The notes under the pieces are model-generated. The model had not been told where the DNA came from. It ran no database searches and worked only from the letters and a program-made list of their open reading frames with translations. Position numbers and translations under genes: made by a program. Source: RYN-133 sp036497285 (GTDB lineage: Bacteria > Actinomycetota > Actinomycetes > Mycobacteriales > Jatrophihabitantaceae). From it: DNA of 64,000 nucleotides. Positions 1-7,654 of the stretch are shown in pieces; the stretch's first letter is position 1, and each line of letters starts with the position of its first letter. The stretch covers positions 1 to 64,000 of the forward strand of contig DASXJR010000062.1 in NCBI GenBank assembly GCA_036497285.1, written 5' to 3'.

Positions 1-278
1 TTCGCCGCCCGCCCGCCGTTGCTCGCCTCGCGAACCGCGGCGGTTGCCACGGCGCGGATCGTCTCGGCGCCGAGCTCACGTGCCAGCCGCACCTGGGTTG
101 CGACGACCTCGGCGACCTCCTCCACCTTGTCGGGGCAGATCGCGCCGTCGGCGTCGATCGCCTTGTTGATGCGGGTGTAGGCGCGCTGCTCCATGACCTT
201 GCGAAGCTGGCCGTCGCCCGGCTCTGCGACGAGGACGCGGGTCGTGTTGGAGACGATATCGATGGCGGCGCAGAGCAT
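1..278 (-). CDS. Ppx/GppA phosphatase family protein, N-terminal part (partial)
   Basis: The visible 92 residues match the N-terminus of exopolyphosphatase/guanosine pentaphosphate phosphatases. They show the first phosphate loop of the ASKHA fold (AAIDIVSNTTRVLV), then a helix pair and the start of the RAVATAAVREASNG strand that is typical of the family. The gene runs off the left edge, so the catalytic centre and length cannot be judged. ATG at 278 is chosen because homology begins there; TTG at 281 is possible. It follows phoU on the same strand after about 60 bp, so it is likely the last gene of, or just after, the pst-phoU operon. This fits a role in polyphosphate or pppGpp turnover during phosphate limitation. 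Confidence 0.8.
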   Translation of the reverse strand, partial: MLCAAIDIVSNTTRVLVAEPGDGQLRKVMEQRAYTRINKAIDADGAICPDKVEEVAEVVATQVRLARELGAETIRAVATAAVREASNGGRAA

Positions 279-341
279 CAAGCGGTGTTTCGCATGTTCC
301 CAAACGGGCCGGATCTCACACGTTCCGGCCGCGGCCGGCGC

Positions 342-1031
342 TCAGCCACCGGCTGGATGCGAGGCGTCCTCGAACTCGCGGAAGAGCCCGGTGACGACGA
401 AGGCGACCTGCTCGCCGATGTCGACCGCGTTGTCGGCGGTGCGCTCGATCGCCCGCGCCGCCAGCATCATCGTCATCGCCCATTCGCGCCGGTCGGCGTC
501 GTCGCCGATCTCCAACGCCAGCCGGAAGCAGTCGCGGTTGAGGTCGTCGACGACGTCGTCCTGGCGGACCAGGTCGCGCGCCATCTCGACGTCGCGCTGC
601 TCGAAGGCGTGCTTGGCCTGGCTCAGCATCGCCCGCGTCTGCCGTCCCATCCGCAGGATCAGAGCGACCATCTCCTCGTCCGCCGGCGGCTCGTTGCCGG
701 AGATCGGGATCACCTTGCAGATGTTCACGCACTGGTCGCCCATACGCTCGATGTTCTTCAGCACGTGCAGCAGCGAGGCGATCAGCCGCAGGTCCGTCGC
801 CACCGGCGACTGCGTGGCCAGGAGCGTGATCAGCGACTGGTGGACCTCCAGGTAGCGGCCGTCGATGCGGTCGTCGTCGGCGATCACCAGCTGCGCCAGC
901 TCGACGTCCTGGTGCTCGATCGCCTCGAGCGTTTTGGCCAGCGACGAGCTGACCAGGTCGAGGCCGCCGAGCGCGCTCGTCTCGAGACTGTCCAGTTCCT
1001 CTTGGTATTCGACCCGCACCGCCTCAGGCAT
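342..1031 (-). CDS. phoU: Phosphate transport system regulator PhoU
   Basis: This 229-residue protein has the usual PhoU length and two tandem three-helix bundles. Acidic metal-binding motifs occur in each half, around ADDDRIDG (about 51-58) and RQDDVVDDLNRD (about 155-166). The ATRSPVAT-type turn before DLRLIAS (ATQSPVATDLRL) is diagnostic. PhoU couples the Pst transporter to the phosphate-sensing two-component system and dampens the Pho regulon when phosphate is plentiful. A purine-rich site (GGGAG) precedes the ATG by a few bases. It lies 15 bp after the phoU/pstB chimera and is the only full-length PhoU in the window. Confidence 0.93.
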   Translation of the reverse strand: MPEAVRVEYQEELDSLETSALGGLDLVSSSLAKTLEAIEHQDVELAQLVIADDDRIDGRYLEVHQSLITLLATQSPVATDLRLIASLLHVLKNIERMGDQCVNICKVIPISGNEPPADEEMVALILRMGRQTRAMLSQAKHAFEQRDVEMARDLVRQDDVVDDLNRDCFRLALEIGDDADRREWAMTMMLAARAIERTADNAVDIGEQVAFVVTGLFREFEDASHPAGG

Positions 1032-1046
1032 CTCCCAGCCCCCTTC

Positions 1047-1496
1047 TTACCCGAAACGCCCGCTGACGTAGTCCTCGGTCGCTTTCTCCGTCGGTTTGGT
1101 GAAGATCGTCTCGGTCGCCCCGATCTCGACCAGCCGCCCCGGCTTGCCCGACTCCTCGAGGTTGAAGAAGGCCGTGTTGTCGGAGGCGCGCGCCGCCTGC
1201 TGCATGTTGTGGGTGACGATCGCGATCGTGTACTCCTTCTTCAGCTCCGCGATCAGGTCCTCGATCGCCAGCGTGGCGACCGGCTGCTGCTGCGCGATCA
1301 GCTGGAAGGTGCGCTCCTCGAGATCGGTGCGCAACGCGTCGATGCGCCGGTCATCGGCGATTACCTGCTCGGCCAAGACGAGATTCGCATCGAGCAGCGC
1401 CTGCGTGCCGCGCTCCATCGCGACCGCTACGAGATGCGTCATCTCGAGGATGCGCTTGCCGATGTCGTCGAGTTCGTCGTGGTAGATGTCCCGCAT
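1047..1496 (-). CDS. Chimeric protein: PhoU N-terminal half fused to PstB C-terminal half
   Basis: One uninterrupted 149-codon frame. Residues 1-75 are a PhoU first bundle (ADDRRIDALRTDLEERTF, ending QQQPVAT). From residue 76 the sequence is the C-terminal quarter of PstB (LAIEDLIAELKKEYT, the H-loop VTHNMQQAAR, ending EDYVSGRFG). Walker A, the ABC signature and Walker B are absent, so it cannot be an ATPase on its own, and the second PhoU bundle is missing. The PstB part is similar but not identical to the adjacent intact PstB, so it came from a second pstB copy. The ORF keeps an SD-like GGGAG before its ATG. The most likely origin is deletion between phoU and pstB in a tandemly duplicated pstB-phoU unit. 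Whether it works is unknown. Confidence 0.85.
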   Translation of the reverse strand: MRDIYHDELDDIGKRILEMTHLVAVAMERGTQALLDANLVLAEQVIADDRRIDALRTDLEERTFQLIAQQQPVATLAIEDLIAELKKEYTIAIVTHNMQQAARASDNTAFFNLEESGKPGRLVEIGATETIFTKPTEKATEDYVSGRFG

Positions 1497-1514
1497 TCGC
1501 CAGCTCCCTGCGTA

Positions 1515-2291
1515 TCAGCCGAACCGGCCCGAGATGTAGTCCTCGGTCCGCTTGTCAGTCGGATTGGAAAAGATCTTTTCGGTCTCGTCCATCTCGACGA
1601 GCTGACCGGGTTTACCCACACCGGCAAGATTGAAGAACGCGGTGCGTTCGGACACGCGCGCCGCCTGCTGCATGTTGTGGGTGACGATCACGATGGTGAA
1701 CTGCTGCTTGAGTTCCTGGATCAGGTCCTCGATGGCCAGCGTAGAGATCGGGTCGAGCGCCGAGCACGGCTCGTCCATCAGCAGCACCTGCGGCTCGACC
1801 GCAATGGCGCGCGCGATGCACAGCCGCTGCTGCTGACCGCCGGACAGGCCGGCACCCGGTTTGTCGAGTCGGTTGCGTACTTCCTCCCACAGGTTCGCGC
1901 CGCGCAGCGCCTTTTCGACCACGTTGTCGAGTTCGCCGCGTGAGTACTTGCCCGTGAGCTTCAGCCCGGCCGCCACGTTGTCGTAGATCGACATGGTGGG
2001 GAACGGGTTCGGCCGCTGGAACACCATGCCGATCGTGCGGCGCACGTTGACCGGGTCGACGGCGCCGTCGTAGATGTTGTCGCCGTCCAGCAGCACATCG
2101 CCCTCGACACGAGCGCCTGAGATGACCTCGTGCATGCGGTTGAGCGTGCGCAGCACGGTGGACTTGCCGCAACCGGACGGGCCGATGAATGCGGTCACCG
2201 CGCGGGGCTCGACCGTGAAGTTCACTTCACTGACGGCGAGGAACTTTCCGTAGTAGATGTTGAGATTCTTTGCATCGATGCGCTTGGCCAC
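1515..2291 (-). CDS. pstB: Phosphate ABC transporter ATP-binding protein PstB
   Basis: This 258-residue protein is a complete ABC ATPase. Walker A is GPSGCGKST (37-45), the Q-loop is FQRPNPF (about 91-97), the signature is LSGGQQQR (149-156), Walker B is VLLMDEP (169-175) and the H-loop is VTHNM. The FQRPNPFPTMSIYDN stretch and the SGRFG C-terminus are specific to PstB. It drives high-affinity inorganic phosphate import with PstC and PstA at the membrane. Its start lies 7 bp from the pstA stop. The gene is immediately followed by a chimera containing another PstB C-terminus. Confidence 0.97.
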   Translation of the reverse strand: MAKRIDAKNLNIYYGKFLAVSEVNFTVEPRAVTAFIGPSGCGKSTVLRTLNRMHEVISGARVEGDVLLDGDNIYDGAVDPVNVRRTIGMVFQRPNPFPTMSIYDNVAAGLKLTGKYSRGELDNVVEKALRGANLWEEVRNRLDKPGAGLSGGQQQRLCIARAIAVEPQVLLMDEPCSALDPISTLAIEDLIQELKQQFTIVIVTHNMQQAARVSERTAFFNLAGVGKPGQLVEMDETEKIFSNPTDKRTEDYISGRFG

Positions 2292-2298
2292 GGCGTCC

Positions 2299-3264
2299 CT
2301 ACTTCGCGAGCTTGTTACGGCGCCCGATCAGGCGCGCGATGATGGTGAGAACGAGCACGATCAGGATGAGGGTCAAGGCCGCCCCCCACATCCGCGCGAC
2401 CGCATAGTTGGCCGCTCCACCGGCGATCCGCTGACCGGTCACCGGGTCGAGGTGATAGCTCGGGCCGGAGGCCGTGAGACCGGCGTCGCTGAACTGGCTC
2501 CGGATCAGGGTCGGCAGTGCGCCCTGCGCACCACTGAACGGGTCCGAGTTCAGGCTGTCCGAGTAGCTCACCAGGATCAGCAGCGGCGCGGTCTCGCCGG
2601 CGACGCGGGCGATACCGAGCACCACGCCGGTCACGAGGCCACTGAACGCCGTCGGCACGACCACCTTCATGATCGTCTTCCACTTCGGCACACCGAGCGC
2701 GTACGACGCCTCGCGCAGCTCGTTCGGGACGAGCTTGAGGATCTCCTCGGTGGTGCGCACGATGACAGGAACCATCAGGATGATCAGGGCCAACGAGATC
2801 AGCCATCCGGACAGGCTCACCCCGAAGGTCTCGACCACAAGCGCGTAGATGAACAGGCCGGCGACGATCGACGGGATTCCGGTCATGATGTCGACCATGA
2901 AGGTCGTCACCTTCGCGAATGGGCCACGACCGTACTCGACGAGGTAGATCCCGACGAGGACGGCGACCGGGACCGAGATGACGGTGCAGATCGCGACCTG
3001 CTCGAGCGTGCCGACGACGGCGTGCAACGCGCCGCCGCCCGGGTCGGTGTAGGTGATGTTGCGCATCGTGCCCGTCCACCACGAGGCGTGCACCACGGTG
3101 CTGAGACCGCTGCCGATGACCGTCCAGAGCACCCAGACGAGCGGGATCAGCGCGACGACGAACGAGACCCACACCAGAACGGTGGCGGTGTTGTTCTTGA
3201 ACTTCCGGCCACCGCTGGCCCTGGTCAGGCTGCTGGTCGGACGGCTCGCGACGGCGGTGCTCAT
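2299..3264 (-). CDS. pstA: Phosphate ABC transporter permease PstA
   Basis: This 321-residue protein has about six membrane helices and the binding-protein-dependent transport domain with the PstA-type EAA loop (LVPNELREASYALGVPKWKTI). The cytoplasmic N-terminus is short and basic. PstA and PstC form the phosphate channel energised by PstB. The ATG overlaps the stop of pstC by four bases (ATGA), indicating translational coupling. A KLAK-type basic C-terminus faces the cytoplasm. Length and domain layout are normal for the family. Confidence 0.96.
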   Translation of the reverse strand: MSTAVASRPTSSLTRASGGRKFKNNTATVLVWVSFVVALIPLVWVLWTVIGSGLSTVVHASWWTGTMRNITYTDPGGGALHAVVGTLEQVAICTVISVPVAVLVGIYLVEYGRGPFAKVTTFMVDIMTGIPSIVAGLFIYALVVETFGVSLSGWLISLALIILMVPVIVRTTEEILKLVPNELREASYALGVPKWKTIMKVVVPTAFSGLVTGVVLGIARVAGETAPLLILVSYSDSLNSDPFSGAQGALPTLIRSQFSDAGLTASGPSYHLDPVTGQRIAGGAANYAVARMWGAALTLILIVLVLTIIARLIGRRNKLAK

Positions 3265-4394
3265 TCGACGAAGTCCTTTCGGCGGTTCACGACGAATCTC
3301 GCGATCCCGTTGACGACGAAGGTCAACACGAACAGCACCAGACCCGCGGCGATGTACGGCCCCGGGTGTGTACCGAACTCGCCGGAACCCGCGGCGATCT
3401 TCGCTGCGATCGTCTGGCCGCCGCTGAACAGCGAGAAGTTGAACTTGCTCACCGAGGACAGGATGAGCAGCACGGCGATCGTCTCACCGAGGGCGCGACC
3501 GAGACCGAGCATCGCGCCGCTGACCACGCCCGGACGTCCGTACGGCAACACGGCCATGCGGATCATCTCCCACCGAGTGGCACCGAGCGCGAGCGCGGCT
3601 TCCTTGTTCGCCGTCGGAGTGCGGTCGAAGACGTCGCGGCTGATCGCGGTGATGATCGGAAGGATCATGATTGCCAGCACGATGCCCGCGTCGAACACGG
3701 TGCCGACGTCGATGTTCTGGTTCGAGAAGATTCCGAGCCCGATGTGCGACAGGGCGTGCTGCAGGCCCGTCAGATGTGGCGCGAGAACGCGGAATCCCCA
3801 GACGCCGTAGATGATCGAGGGGATAGCGGCGAGCAGATCGACAGTGTTCGCTACCGGCCGCGCGAGCCGCTTGGGCGCGTACTGCGTGATGAACAACGCG
3901 ATCCCGATCGCCAGCGGAACGGCGAGGATCAGCGCCACGATCGAGCTCAGCACCGTCGTGTAGAGCAGGCCGGCGACACCGAACCGGAGCACCCCGCTGC
4001 GCGTGATCGTCCACTGTGTGGAGGTCAGGAAGCTCGCCTTGTCTTCGGCGAGCGACGGCACTGCCTTGATCACCAGGAACGCCCCCACGAGCACGACGAT
4101 CAGTACGACGAAACCGGAGGCGCCGGTGGTGAGCGAGGCGAACACACTGTCACCGAACTTGCTGGACGAAGCGTGGATCGAGCCACCGCCCGCTGCGCTG
4201 TCCGCGCCAGGGCCCGCGTCCGCGGCAATCGTCGCTTCAGCGCCGGTGATTTCGTCGGTAGTAGCTCCGAGCGATGCGGTCGGATCAGTCGTCGGCGCCG
4301 CGGTCGGGTCCGGGTCCGGGCGTTCGGGAATGTTGTTCACCGTCGTGTCGGCCTCACGGGTTTCGAGCCTCGGGTCGGTCCGTCGATCAGCCAT
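3261..4394 (-). CDS. pstC: Phosphate ABC transporter permease PstC
   Basis: This 377-residue permease has six hydrophobic segments and the PstC EAA loop (TANKEAALALGATRWEMIR). It differs from short family members by an N-terminal, low-complexity Thr/Ala/Asp/Pro-rich extension of about 80 residues before the first helix (VVLIVVLVGAFLVIK). The extension is probably disordered and cytoplasmic. The gene sits between pstS and pstA and overlaps pstA by four bases. A strong hairpin lies in the 107-bp gap to pstS, so pstC-A-B are probably transcribed at a lower level than pstS. Confidence 0.95.
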   Translation of the reverse strand: MADRRTDPRLETREADTTVNNIPERPDPDPTAAPTTDPTASLGATTDEITGAEATIAADAGPGADSAAGGGSIHASSSKFGDSVFASLTTGASGFVVLIVVLVGAFLVIKAVPSLAEDKASFLTSTQWTITRSGVLRFGVAGLLYTTVLSSIVALILAVPLAIGIALFITQYAPKRLARPVANTVDLLAAIPSIIYGVWGFRVLAPHLTGLQHALSHIGLGIFSNQNIDVGTVFDAGIVLAIMILPIITAISRDVFDRTPTANKEAALALGATRWEMIRMAVLPYGRPGVVSGAMLGLGRALGETIAVLLILSSVSKFNFSLFSGGQTIAAKIAAGSGEFGTHPGPYIAAGLVLFVLTFVVNGIARFVVNRRKDFVE

Positions 4395-4435
4395 GAAAAT
4401 CGTGCCCTTCTCACTGCGGCACTCGAAGTGGAGTG

Positions 4436-4473
4436 CCCGTCGGCCGCCAACGGATGGGCCGGCGGCCGACGGG
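4436..4473 (-). terminator. Intercistronic hairpin between pstS and pstC
   Basis: A perfect 13-bp inverted repeat (CCCGTCGGCCGCC and its complement) is separated by a 12-base loop in the pstS-pstC gap. There is no U-run, so in the transcript it would act as a partial terminator or an RNA-stabilising structure at the 3' end of pstS. In many pst operons such hairpins let the binding protein be made in excess of the permease. The structure is read directly from the sequence; the function is inferred. Confidence 0.65.
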
Positions 4474-4501
4474 ACTTTCCGCGAACCGTGCTGCTTGCTG
4501 A

Positions 4502-5650
4502 CTAGCTGACCTTGGCGATCGACGCCTTGACCTTCGCAGCCAGCGCAGTCGGGATCGGCGCGTAGCCGAGACCCGGCAGGATGCTCTGACCAGAACCCAC
4601 CGTGTAGTTCAAGAAGTCCTTCACGAAGGTCCCGGTCGCCGTATCCGAGTACTTGGTGCAGACGATCTCGTAGGTCACGAGCACCAGTGGGTAGGCGCCC
4701 GGCGTGTTCTGGCCGTAGTCGATCGACAGGCTGAGGTCGTCGCCCGTGCCCACGACCTTCGCGGTTGAGACCGCCTTGCTCGCGGTGTCCTTGGACAGCT
4801 GCACCGGGCCGCTGCCGCTGTCGATGGCGGCGTAGGGCAGCTGCGCCTTGACGGCGTACGAGTACTCCATGTAGCCGACGCCGCCGGAGGTCTGCGTGAC
4901 CGAGTCGGCCACACCCTGCGACCCGTTCTCGCCCTGGCCCGCGAAGTGGGCATCACTCGAGACCTTGTTGGGCTCGCTGGTGAAGTCCTTCGGCGCCGCA
5001 GCCTTGAGGTAGCTCTCGAAGTTGAACGTGGTACCCGAGTCGTCCGACCGGTAGAACGGCTTGATCGCAGTGGACGGCAGGTTCACGCCCTTGTTGAGCG
5101 CCGCGATCGCCGGGTCGTTCCACGTCTTGATCTTGCCGAGGAACATCTGGGCAATCGTCGACGCGTTCAGCGTCAGGTTGTTCACGCCGCTCAGGTTGTA
5201 GGCGATCGCGACCGGCCCGACAACCATCGGCAGGTCGAGCGCGGGGCTGCCGCAGGCCTTGGTGGCAGGCGGCATTTCCTCCTTGGGGTCCAACGCGGCG
5301 TCCGAGCCGGCGAAGTCGGCCTTCTTGTCGGTGAACGCCGAGATGCCGTCACCGGAGCCGATCGAGTCATAGTTGATCTTGGCACCGCTGCAGGCCTGTT
5401 GATAGGCCTTGCGCCAGGCGTCCATCGCGTTGGTCTGCGCGGTCGATCCGGAGCCGTTGAGCGTGCCGGTCGTGCAGCTGATGCCGCTGGCACCGCCCGT
5501 GGAGCCGGACGCGCTCGACGACGTCGGCGCCGGAGCCGACGTGTTCCCCCCACTGCCGCCGCCGCTCGAGCTGCACGCGCTGAGCGCGAGTGCGCCCGCG
5601 GCCAGCAGCGCCGTGAGCGCCGCGGCGCTGTTCAGGCGATTTCGCCCCAC
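4502..5650 (-). CDS. pstS: Phosphate-binding lipoprotein PstS
   Basis: This 382-residue protein begins with a lipoprotein signal (hydrophobic stretch, lipobox LSAC, lipid-accepting Cys26). A Ser/Gly/Thr-rich linker follows, then a PBP_like phosphate-binding domain with GSGSTAQTNAMDAW (anion-binding loop) and YRSDDSGTTFNFESYL. It captures phosphate at the outer face of the membrane and delivers it to PstCA. Start codon is GTG at 5650, with AAGGA about 9 bases upstream. It is the first gene of the operon and is preceded by a PHO box. Length is typical of actinobacterial PstS. Confidence 0.96.
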   Translation of the reverse strand: MGRNRLNSAAALTALLAAGALALSACSSSGGGSGGNTSAPAPTSSSASGSTGGASGISCTTGTLNGSGSTAQTNAMDAWRKAYQQACSGAKINYDSIGSGDGISAFTDKKADFAGSDAALDPKEEMPPATKACGSPALDLPMVVGPVAIAYNLSGVNNLTLNASTIAQMFLGKIKTWNDPAIAALNKGVNLPSTAIKPFYRSDDSGTTFNFESYLKAAAPKDFTSEPNKVSSDAHFAGQGENGSQGVADSVTQTSGGVGYMEYSYAVKAQLPYAAIDSGSGPVQLSKDTASKAVSTAKVVGTGDDLSLSIDYGQNTPGAYPLVLVTYEIVCTKYSDTATGTFVKDFLNYTVGSGQSILPGLGYAPIPTALAAKVKASIAKVS

Positions 5651-5690
5651 TGGTTCACCATCCTTGATGTGATCTGTCGTGACCCGACCG

Positions 5691-5696
5691 ACGCTA
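5691..5696 (-). promoter_or_regulatory. Candidate -10 box of the pstS promoter
   Basis: TAGCGT on the minus strand fits the actinobacterial TANNNT -10 form. It lies 16 bp downstream of the last PHO-box unit, the usual spacing for PhoP-activated promoters. It would give a leader of roughly 30-35 nt before pstS. Confidence 0.5.
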
Positions 5697-5712
5697 GGAG
5701 TGGATTCCGACC

Positions 5713-5745
5713 AGTTCCTGACCTGTGAATGAACTCAAGATGAAC
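5713..5745 (-). promoter_or_regulatory. PHO box: three 11-bp direct repeat units upstream of pstS
   Basis: Read on the minus strand, three consecutive 11-mers start with GTTCA, GTTCA and GGTCA (GTTCATCTTGA, GTTCATTCACA, GGTCAGGAACT). This matches the established PhoP operator design of 11-bp direct repeat units with a conserved G(T/G)TCA core in streptomycetes and relatives. The site lies 63 bp before the pstS start and just upstream of a TAGCGT -10 box. It is expected to bind PhoP-P under phosphate limitation. No phoR/phoP pair is in the window. Confidence 0.8.
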
Positions 5746-5821
5746 GGGCTGTCATGTCCGGGAGGCGGTCTCTCAGCGAGTAGACTCACGCGTTACTGAT
5801 CGGTGCTCAATAGGGAGTGCA

Positions 5822-7534
5822 ATGGCCGACTTCGACGTGATCGTCATCGGATCCGGGTTCGGCGGCAGCGTCACCGCGCTGCGACTGTCCGAGAAGGGGT
5901 ACCGCGTCGGCGTGCTCGAGGCCGGGCGCCGCTTCACCGACGCAACCCTGCCGAAGAACTCCTGGCACCTGCGCGATTTCGTCTGGGCTCCGAAACTCGG
6001 CTGCACCGGCATCCAGCGCATTCACCTGCTCAAGGACTGCGTGATCCTTGCCGGTGCCGGCGTCGGCGGGGGCTCGCTGAACTATGCGAACACGCTTTAC
6101 GAGCCGCCGCAGCCGTTCTACGACGACCCGCAGTGGGCTCACATCACCGACTGGCGTGCGGAACTGGCGCCGCACTACGAGCAGGCCAAGCGGATGCTCG
6201 GCGTCGTCACCTATCCGGGCGACACACCCAGTGACCGGGAGATGCAACGGCTGGCCGAGAAGTTCGGGGTCGCGCACACGTTCCGCAAGACCCCGGTCGG
6301 TGTGTTCTTCGGCCGCGACGGCGAACTCGAACCGGGCAAAACGGTGGCCGATCCCTACTTCGGCGGTGCCGGGCCGGAGCGCACCGGCTGCACCGACTGC
6401 GGCGAGTGCATGACCGGCTGTCGGCACGGCGCCAAGAACACGCTCGTCAAGAACTACCTGGCCCTCGCCGAGCGCGCCGGCGCGGTGGTGCACCCGCTGA
6501 CGACGGTCACCGGAGTCCGTCCGATCGACGGCGGCTACGCGGTCGACACGGTGCGCACGGGCAAGCTGGTCACGCGGCGTCCCGACCGCACGTTCACCGC
6601 AGAGCACGTCGTGTTCAGCGCGGGCACCTATAACACCCAGAAGCTGCTGCACCGCTTACGCGCCACCACGCTGCCGAAGATCTCTGCGCGGCTGGGCTAC
6701 TTGACCCGCACCAACTCCGAGTCGTTGCTCGGCGTGCGCATCGACAAGCCGACCGAGGACTACACCAAGGGCGTGGCAATCACGTCGTCCTGGCACCCCG
6801 ACGAGAACACCCACATCGAGCCCGTCCGCTACGGCAAGGGCAGCAATGCCATGGGACTGCTCAACACGATCATGACCGACGGTGGCACCCGACGGAATCG
6901 CTGGTGGCAGTTCCTGATCGCGATGCTGCGCAAGCCGTCTCTGGTGCGATTGCTCGTGCCGCGGAAGTGGTCCGAGCGCGTGATCATCCTGCTGGTGATG
7001 CAGTCGCTGAACAACTCGATCACCGTACTGCGCAGGCGCACCCGGCTCGGGTTCAGCAAGCTGACCAGTGTCCAGGGCGAGGGTGAACCGAACCCGACGT
7101 GGATCCCGGTGGCCAACCAGGCCGCGAAGCAACTTGCCGAGAACGTGGACGGCACCCCCGGGGGCACCTGGGGCGACCTGATGAACATCCCGATGACCGC
7201 GCACTTCATCGGCGGATGCCCGATCGGCGACTCCGCGCGAACGGGCGTGATCGACCCGTACCACCGGCTCTACGGCTACGACGGGTTGCACGTCGTCGAC
7301 GGGTCGACCTTGTCGGCCAACCTCGGCGTCAACCCGTCCCTGTCGATCACCGCGCAGGCCGAGCGCGCCGCGGCACTGTGGCCGAACAAGGGCGAGGCCG
7401 ATCAACGGCCCTTGATCGGGGCGTCGTACCGCCGCCTCGAGCCGATCGCGCCGCGATCACCGGCCGTACCGGCACACGCCCCGGCCGCCCTGCGCACGGT
7501 GCCGCTGGGCACGCCGCAGGTGCGGTCCGCCTGA
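5822..7534 (+). CDS. GMC-family FAD oxidoreductase (ChoD/cholesterol-oxidase-like)
   Basis: This 570-residue protein opens with the FAD dinucleotide loop GSGFGG (about 10-15) and an acidic strand end (VLEAGRRF). The AGAGVGGGSLNYANTL segment is typical of the GMC family. A four-Cys motif CTDCGECMTGCRHG (about 189-202) with following AKNTL is characteristic of the ChoD branch. The C-terminal GMC signature HVVDGSTLSANLGVNPSLSI precedes TAQAERAA. It probably oxidises a sterol or other alcohol using FAD; the substrate is not evident. The ATG is preceded by AGGGAG. The gene is divergent from pstS and shares its promoter region, but no plus-strand PHO box was seen. Confidence 0.85.
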   Translation: MADFDVIVIGSGFGGSVTALRLSEKGYRVGVLEAGRRFTDATLPKNSWHLRDFVWAPKLGCTGIQRIHLLKDCVILAGAGVGGGSLNYANTLYEPPQPFYDDPQWAHITDWRAELAPHYEQAKRMLGVVTYPGDTPSDREMQRLAEKFGVAHTFRKTPVGVFFGRDGELEPGKTVADPYFGGAGPERTGCTDCGECMTGCRHGAKNTLVKNYLALAERAGAVVHPLTTVTGVRPIDGGYAVDTVRTGKLVTRRPDRTFTAEHVVFSAGTYNTQKLLHRLRATTLPKISARLGYLTRTNSESLLGVRIDKPTEDYTKGVAITSSWHPDENTHIEPVRYGKGSNAMGLLNTIMTDGGTRRNRWWQFLIAMLRKPSLVRLLVPRKWSERVIILLVMQSLNNSITVLRRRTRLGFSKLTSVQGEGEPNPTWIPVANQAAKQLAENVDGTPGGTWGDLMNIPMTAHFIGGCPIGDSARTGVIDPYHRLYGYDGLHVVDGSTLSANLGVNPSLSITAQAERAAALWPNKGEADQRPLIGASYRRLEPIAPRSPAVPAHAPAALRTVPLGTPQVRSA

Positions 7535-7654
7535 ATTCGCGCGGTTTGCGCATCCTCGTGCCGACTACCTCGTTCTAGACGGTGAGCGCCCGCCGTGCGG
7601 GTGCCTGACGTGTTGTTCCGACCGGGGGACGGACGTCACCGAACGAGGAGAGCC

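Noticed and set aside
285..1943. Long plus-strand frame across phoU and pstB
   Set aside because: It is antisense to clear PhoU, chimera and PstB coding sequence; its His/Arg/Leu-rich composition is typical of a high-GC shadow frame.
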